Assembly: GCA_035642125.1 (NCBI GenBank)
Contig: DASQSZ010000357.1
Span: 1 to 9,950, forward strand
Direction of reading: 5' to 3'
Length of the DNA: 9,950 nucleotides
Source: CALAED01 sp937891035
GTDB taxonomy: Bacteria; Actinomycetota; Actinomycetes; Streptosporangiales; Streptosporangiaceae
Part shown: positions 7,226 through 9,950 of the stretch, piece by piece
Layout: the number at the start of each line of letters is the position of its first letter
Numbering within the stretch: the stretch's first letter is position 1
Program-made: the position numbers and the translations under genes
The notes under the pieces: generated by a model
Seen by the model: the letters and a program-made list of their open reading frames with translations, nothing else
Databases searched by the model: none
Told to the model about the DNA's origin: nothing

Positions 7226-8011
7226 CTAAGCGCGCGGGGCGCCGATGTGGCGGCGGGCACGGCGCTGGGCGAGCCGCGATTCCTCGCGCCGCCGGCGCTC
7301 GGCCAGCACCGCCGACAGCACGATCTCCGGCCGTACGCCGGGTGGCGGCGGCGGGCTCACCAGGGCCAGCACCTGGTCCGCGATGCGCCGGCCCATCGTG
7401 TCGCGGACCGCGGGCAGCAGCTCCCAAAACCGCTGGAGGTACTGCCTGGCGGTCAACGCGAGCGCGTCGGGCACGCGGGACAGCTCCAGGGACGCCGCCC
7501 AGCCGGCCAGCTGCGGCGGCATCACCGCCACCGGGCCGAACAGCGCCGCGGCCGGCACCCTGTCCTTGATCACGATCGTGCCGGCGAAGACGTCACCAAG
7601 TCGTTTGCCGCGCTGGTTGAACATCGAGCAGATGAGCGCGGGAGCGCCGAAGAGGAGCCAGAACTCGACGAAGCCGGCCAGCGCGCGCAGCAACGCCTGG
7701 CGGAACCACACCGGCCCGCCGTCGTCGCCCACCACGCGCAGGCCGAGCGCCATCTTGCCCAGCGTCCGGCCACGGGTGAACGTCTCGAACGCGGCCGGGT
7801 AGCCGACGATGATCAGTACGAAGAGCAGGATCGTCAGCCCGGCGGAGAACGCTTCGTCGGTGACCAGACTGGTCATGCTCGTCAGCCACAGCACGAAGTT
7901 GAGCAACGAGAACTGAAAAAGCATGTCGAGCAGCAGCGCCACCGCCCTGCTGGCCAGCCGGGCCACTCTGATGTCGAGGGCGACGGCCTCACCGGTGATC
8001 AGCTCCGCCAC
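7226..8011 (-). CDS. RDD-family integral membrane protein
   Basis: A 261-aa membrane protein. The RDD domain (about 13-150) shows R22 and D29 in SRAVALLLDM, then helices at about 24-48, 56-75 and 108-128. Family signatures RTLGKMALGLRVVGDDGG and QRGKRLGDVFAGTIVI follow. Residues 150-261 are a soluble, cytoplasmic-looking tail with a PPPPP run (220-224) and a strongly basic end (AERRRREESRLAQRRARRH). RDD proteins are mostly of unknown role; some have been linked to ion transport. The start is a GTG at 8011; GGAGGA lies some 18 bases upstream, too far for an ideal ribosome site. It is divergent from the SpoIIM-family gene, with only 46 bp between the start codons, so the pair probably shares control and function. 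Confidence 0.93.
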   Translation of the reverse strand: MAELITGEAVALDIRVARLASRAVALLLDMLFQFSLLNFVLWLTSMTSLVTDEAFSAGLTILLFVLIIVGYPAAFETFTRGRTLGKMALGLRVVGDDGGPVWFRQALLRALAGFVEFWLLFGAPALICSMFNQRGKRLGDVFAGTIVIKDRVPAAALFGPVAVMPPQLAGWAASLELSRVPDALALTARQYLQRFWELLPAVRDTMGRRIADQVLALVSPPPPPGVRPEIVLSAVLAERRRREESRLAQRRARRHIGAPRA

Positions 8012-8041
8012 GGGGTCCAGTCTGCCGGTCCTCCGGCCGGG

Positions 8042-8057
8042 ACGCTAATCTCGCCGG
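8042..8057 (+). promoter_or_regulatory. Candidate promoter giving a leaderless SpoIIM-family mRNA
   Basis: TAATCT at 8046-8051 fits the actinobacterial -10 pattern TAnnnT. The spacing puts the transcription start on the G of the GTG at 8058, so the mRNA would have no leader, which explains the missing Shine-Dalgarno sequence. On the opposite strand TAGCGT (8047-8042) also fits TAnnnT and could serve the divergent RDD gene, so the two -10 boxes would overlap. The -35 regions are weak. Confidence 0.45.
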
Positions 8058-9056
8058 GTGGACGTCGACGCCTTCGTGGCCGCACATCACGCCGACTGGC
8101 TGCGCCTCGAGCAGTTGGTGGGCCGCGGCCGCAAACTGTCCGGCCCGGAGATCGACGAGCTGGTCGAGCTCTACCAGCGCACGGCCACGCATCTGTCCGT
8201 GGTGCGGTCGAGCTCGCCCGACCCGGCGTTGGTCGCGCGGCTGTCGTCGCTCGTCGCGCGCGGGCGGGTGACGGTCACCGGGACCCAAGCGCCGCTGTGG
8301 CGGGACCTCGCCAGGTTCGTCACGGTGTCGTTCCCGGCGGCGGCCTACCGGATGCGCCGGTGGTGGCTGGCCACCGCGTCGCTTTCGGTCCTGACCGGCA
8401 CCGTCACGGCCATCTGGGTGGCCCGCAACCCCGAGGTCCAAGCCTCCATCGCCACCCCGTTCGCGATCCGCGAGCTCGTCGAGCGCGATTTCGCCAACTA
8501 CTACACCGAGCACGCCGCCGGGGCGTTCGCCTTCCAAGTCTGGGCCAACAACGCGTGGGTATCCGCGCAGGCCCTGATCTTCGGCATCCTTTTCGGCATC
8601 CCCACCTTGTTCCTGCTGCTCAGGACGTCGGTGGAGCAGCTCGGCATCGTGGGCGGGCTCATGTCGGCGGCCGGCAAGGGCGGCGTCTTTCTCGGCCTCG
8701 TCCTCCCGCATGGCCTGCTCGAGCTCACCGCCGTCTATCTCGCATGCGCCGCCGGGCTGCGCCTGGGCTGGACCGTCATCGATCCCGGCCCGCGCCCGCG
8801 CGGGGCGGCGCTCGCCGAGGAGGGCCGGGCCGCCATGAGCATCGCGCTCGGTCTCATCGGTGTGCTCCTGGTCTCGGGCGCCATCGAGGGCTTCGTCACC
8901 GGTCATGTGCACACGACCTGGCTGCGCATCGGCATCGGCGTCGTCGCTGAGGCCGCCTTCCTGACCTACGTCATCGTCCTCGGCCGCCGCGCCGTCAAGG
9001 AAGGCGACACCGGCGACGCGACCCTCCGCCCCGCCACCGCCCCCACCTCAGGATGA
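8058..9056 (+). CDS. SpoIIM-family (stage II sporulation protein M) membrane protein
   Basis: A 332-aa membrane protein. Residues 1-95 are a soluble, helical N-terminal part. Membrane helices follow at about 103-122, 165-190, 207-235, 258-281 and 290-310. The family hallmark LPHGLLELTA (216-225) sits in the third helix, with P217, H218, G219 and E222. In Bacillus SpoIIM belongs to the DMP complex that remodels peptidoglycan during engulfment; actinomycetes do not engulf, so the role here is not settled and probably concerns the cell envelope. The GTG at 8058 has no Shine-Dalgarno sequence but sits at the expected start point of a -10 box. Neighbours RDD (divergent) and DUF58 (downstream) are frequent companions of this family in actinomycetes, as I recall. 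Confidence 0.93.
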   Translation: MDVDAFVAAHHADWLRLEQLVGRGRKLSGPEIDELVELYQRTATHLSVVRSSSPDPALVARLSSLVARGRVTVTGTQAPLWRDLARFVTVSFPAAAYRMRRWWLATASLSVLTGTVTAIWVARNPEVQASIATPFAIRELVERDFANYYTEHAAGAFAFQVWANNAWVSAQALIFGILFGIPTLFLLLRTSVEQLGIVGGLMSAAGKGGVFLGLVLPHGLLELTAVYLACAAGLRLGWTVIDPGPRPRGAALAEEGRAAMSIALGLIGVLLVSGAIEGFVTGHVHTTWLRIGIGVVAEAAFLTYVIVLGRRAVKEGDTGDATLRPATAPTSG

Positions 9057-9623
9057 TCACAGCAGCTCGTCGAGATCGACGTCCACCGGGAATGGATGAT
9101 CGGTTTTAAGGATGCCCAGGTGCGCCCCGGACGAGGCGTACGATTGCGTAGTTTGGTCCAAAATATAGCTGTAGCAGATCAATCCGTCGCCCTCGCGCTC
9201 GATACGCCAATAGTGAGGAATATCCACAGAAGCGTATTCGGCGGGTTTGTCAATGCGATCGGAGCTGATGCTTCCTTTACTCATGATTTCCACCACCAGG
9301 AGCACCTGCAGCGGTCTAATCGGCAGCACATCGGGGTCACCCTCGAAGACCAGCACATCGGGGCGCCTATTGTGCAAGGGGACATCGGCGATCCGGAGAT
9401 CGACGTCCGTCGTCACCTGCCACGGCCTTGGCACGACCTCTTCCAGCCGATTCGCCAATAGCCGCGCGATGCGATTATGCCGCGGGGTCGCGGAGGGGGA
9501 CACGATGATGCTCCCGTCGACAATCTCAATGCGTCGGCAGATCTCTTCCGGGAGTCGATCGTATTCCTCCGCTGTGATCCCTTCCTCCGGGAGCGATGAC
9601 ATCCATTCCGGCAACGCGGTCAT
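9057..9623 (-). CDS. Uma2-family (DUF820) putative restriction-endonuclease-like protein
   Basis: A 188-aa protein with the PD-(D/E)XK-type core of the Uma2 family: H49, D89 in NRRPDVLVF, E112 in LLVVEIMSKGS, and D122/K126 in SDRIDKPAEYA, followed by the family's typical IPHYWRIE. The residues for metal binding and cleavage appear intact, but the biological role of this family is unknown. I chose the ATG at 9623 because GAGGGAG lies 7 bases upstream. The frame is open back to 9695, but that ATG is inside the tandem repeat. GC content drops to about 53% in places (for example 9121-9180), and codons such as TAT, ATT, TTG, CTA and AAA appear, unlike the neighbours. This suggests later arrival by transfer. 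Confidence 0.9.
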   Translation of the reverse strand: MTALPEWMSSLPEEGITAEEYDRLPEEICRRIEIVDGSIIVSPSATPRHNRIARLLANRLEEVVPRPWQVTTDVDLRIADVPLHNRRPDVLVFEGDPDVLPIRPLQVLLVVEIMSKGSISSDRIDKPAEYASVDIPHYWRIEREGDGLICYSYILDQTTQSYASSGAHLGILKTDHPFPVDVDLDELL

Positions 9624-9630
9624 GGCGAGT

Positions 9631-9637
9631 CTCCCTC
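9631..9637 (-). promoter_or_regulatory. Ribosome-binding site fixing the Uma2 start
   Basis: GAGGGAG on the minus strand ends 7 bases before the ATG at 9623. It favours this start over the in-frame ATG at 9695, which would add 24 residues and has no comparable site. Confidence 0.7.
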
Positions 9638-9688
9638 GGCCTTCGAAACGCGCATATAGGTAACAACCGCCAAACACCACTCTTGTAA

Positions 9689-9734
9689 GGGGCATAGATC
9701 TGTACGATCCAGGGGCAAAGCTCTGTACGATCCA
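9689..9734. repeat. Two tandem copies of a 23-bp repeat upstream of the Uma2 gene
   Basis: Copies at 9689-9711 and 9712-9734 are directly adjacent and match at 21 of 23 positions. Each starts GGGGCA and ends with the shared 13-mer TCTGTACGATCCA; the differences are t/a and a/c in between. The block is 66-111 bp upstream of the Uma2 start codon, where iterated binding sites for a regulator or part of a promoter would lie. It could equally be a trace of the event that brought the gene in. Confidence 0.8.
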
Positions 9735-9752
9735 TCAGTCTTACATGGCATG

Positions 9753-9796
9753 CCCGTCCAGGGGGACCTTGGGCGAGAATCCCGGGCGCGGACGGG
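9753..9796 (-). terminator. Inverted repeat just after the DUF58 stop codon
   Basis: CCCGTCC (9753-9759) pairs with GGACGGG (9790-9796), directly downstream of the DUF58 stop on the minus strand. The 7-bp stem encloses 30 bases, which is long for a terminator, and no T-run follows. The position is right but the structure is weak. Confidence 0.25.
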
Positions 9797-9950
9797 TTAC
9801 AGGCGGCCGGCGGCTTTGAGGGCGAGGTAGGCGTCGGCGAGGGCGGAGGCGATGTCGTCGGGCGGGGCGTCGACGACCTCGACCCCGTACCTGCGCAGCT
9901 CGATGGTCAGGCGGCGGCGTTCCACGGTGGCGCGCTCGGCGGCCGCGGCC
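9797..9950 (-). CDS. DUF58-domain protein, C-terminal fragment (runs off right edge)
   Basis: The last 50 codons of a minus-strand gene ending in TAA at 9797-9799. The product reads ERRRLTIELRRYGVEVVDAP and then PDDIASALADAYLALKAAGR-L. An R-R-x-L-x-x-x-L-R-x-x-G-V-x-V-V-D pattern followed by the helix ALADAYLALKAAGRL is what I recall at the end of DUF58 (von Willebrand factor A-like) proteins. These are usually encoded beside a MoxR AAA+ ATPase and act at the membrane in an unclear chaperone-like role. The gene's context next to SpoIIM and RDD genes agrees. High GC returns here, in contrast to the Uma2 gene beside it. Only the tail is visible, so the family call is moderately sure. Confidence 0.7.
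   Translation of the reverse strand, partial: AAAAERATVERRRLTIELRRYGVEVVDAPPDDIASALADAYLALKAAGRL

Noticed and set aside
6926..8950. A 674-codon open frame on the plus strand across the RDD and SpoIIM genes
   Set aside because: It is antisense to the RDD gene and out of frame with SpoIIM. The product is rich in Arg, Gly, Pro and His and has no recognisable domain.
9624..9695. Upstream ATG for the Uma2 gene adding 24 residues
   Set aside because: It falls inside the tandem repeat without a comparable ribosome site. The ATG at 9623 has GAGGGAG 7 bases upstream.

Overview
The window is very GC-rich DNA (roughly 70% by eye), with GTG starts, strong G/C third-position bias and long spurious antisense frames. 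Gene content (NarL-type two-component system, mycobacterial-type SAH hydrolase, an RDD / SpoIIM / DUF58 cluster) points to a filamentous actinomycete; Streptosporangiales-like is my guess, not proven.

Left part (1-2500, all minus strand): a DesK-like histidine kinase (938-2440) and its NarL-type response regulator (147-818), followed by the first 31 codons of a secreted protein that runs off the left edge (1-93). Just before the kinase lies a possible 15-codon leader ORF (2450-2497). It is in frame with the kinase and ends inside the kinase ribosome-binding site.

Middle (2498-3292): about 350 bases without a convincing gene but dense in hairpins, including a predicted three-way junction at 2677-2783. 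A small MerR-type regulator (2847-3185, minus) follows, then an A/T-rich dyad just upstream of its start and the promoter region of ahcY.

SAH operon (3293-7103, plus): two different S-adenosylhomocysteine hydrolases in tandem. The first is the 476-aa bacterial type with the KPDxYRY tail. The second is a 419-aa archaeal/Thermotoga-type paralogue with its catalytic residues intact. Two unrecognised proteins (143 and 189 aa) follow. The gaps are 45, 39 and 34 bp, so the four genes are probably co-transcribed. The enzymes would remove SAH, the inhibitory product of methyltransferases; the job of the last two proteins is unknown.

Right part (7104-9950): an RDD membrane protein (minus) diverges from a SpoIIM-family membrane protein (plus, probably leaderless). 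A lower-GC Uma2-family gene (9057-9623, minus) converges on SpoIIM so tightly that the two stop codons share TGATCA. Upstream of it is a 23-bp tandem repeat. The last 50 codons of a DUF58 protein (minus) reach the right edge. From memory, RDD, SpoIIM and DUF58 genes lie next to each other in many actinomycetes, so the Uma2 gene looks like a later insertion.
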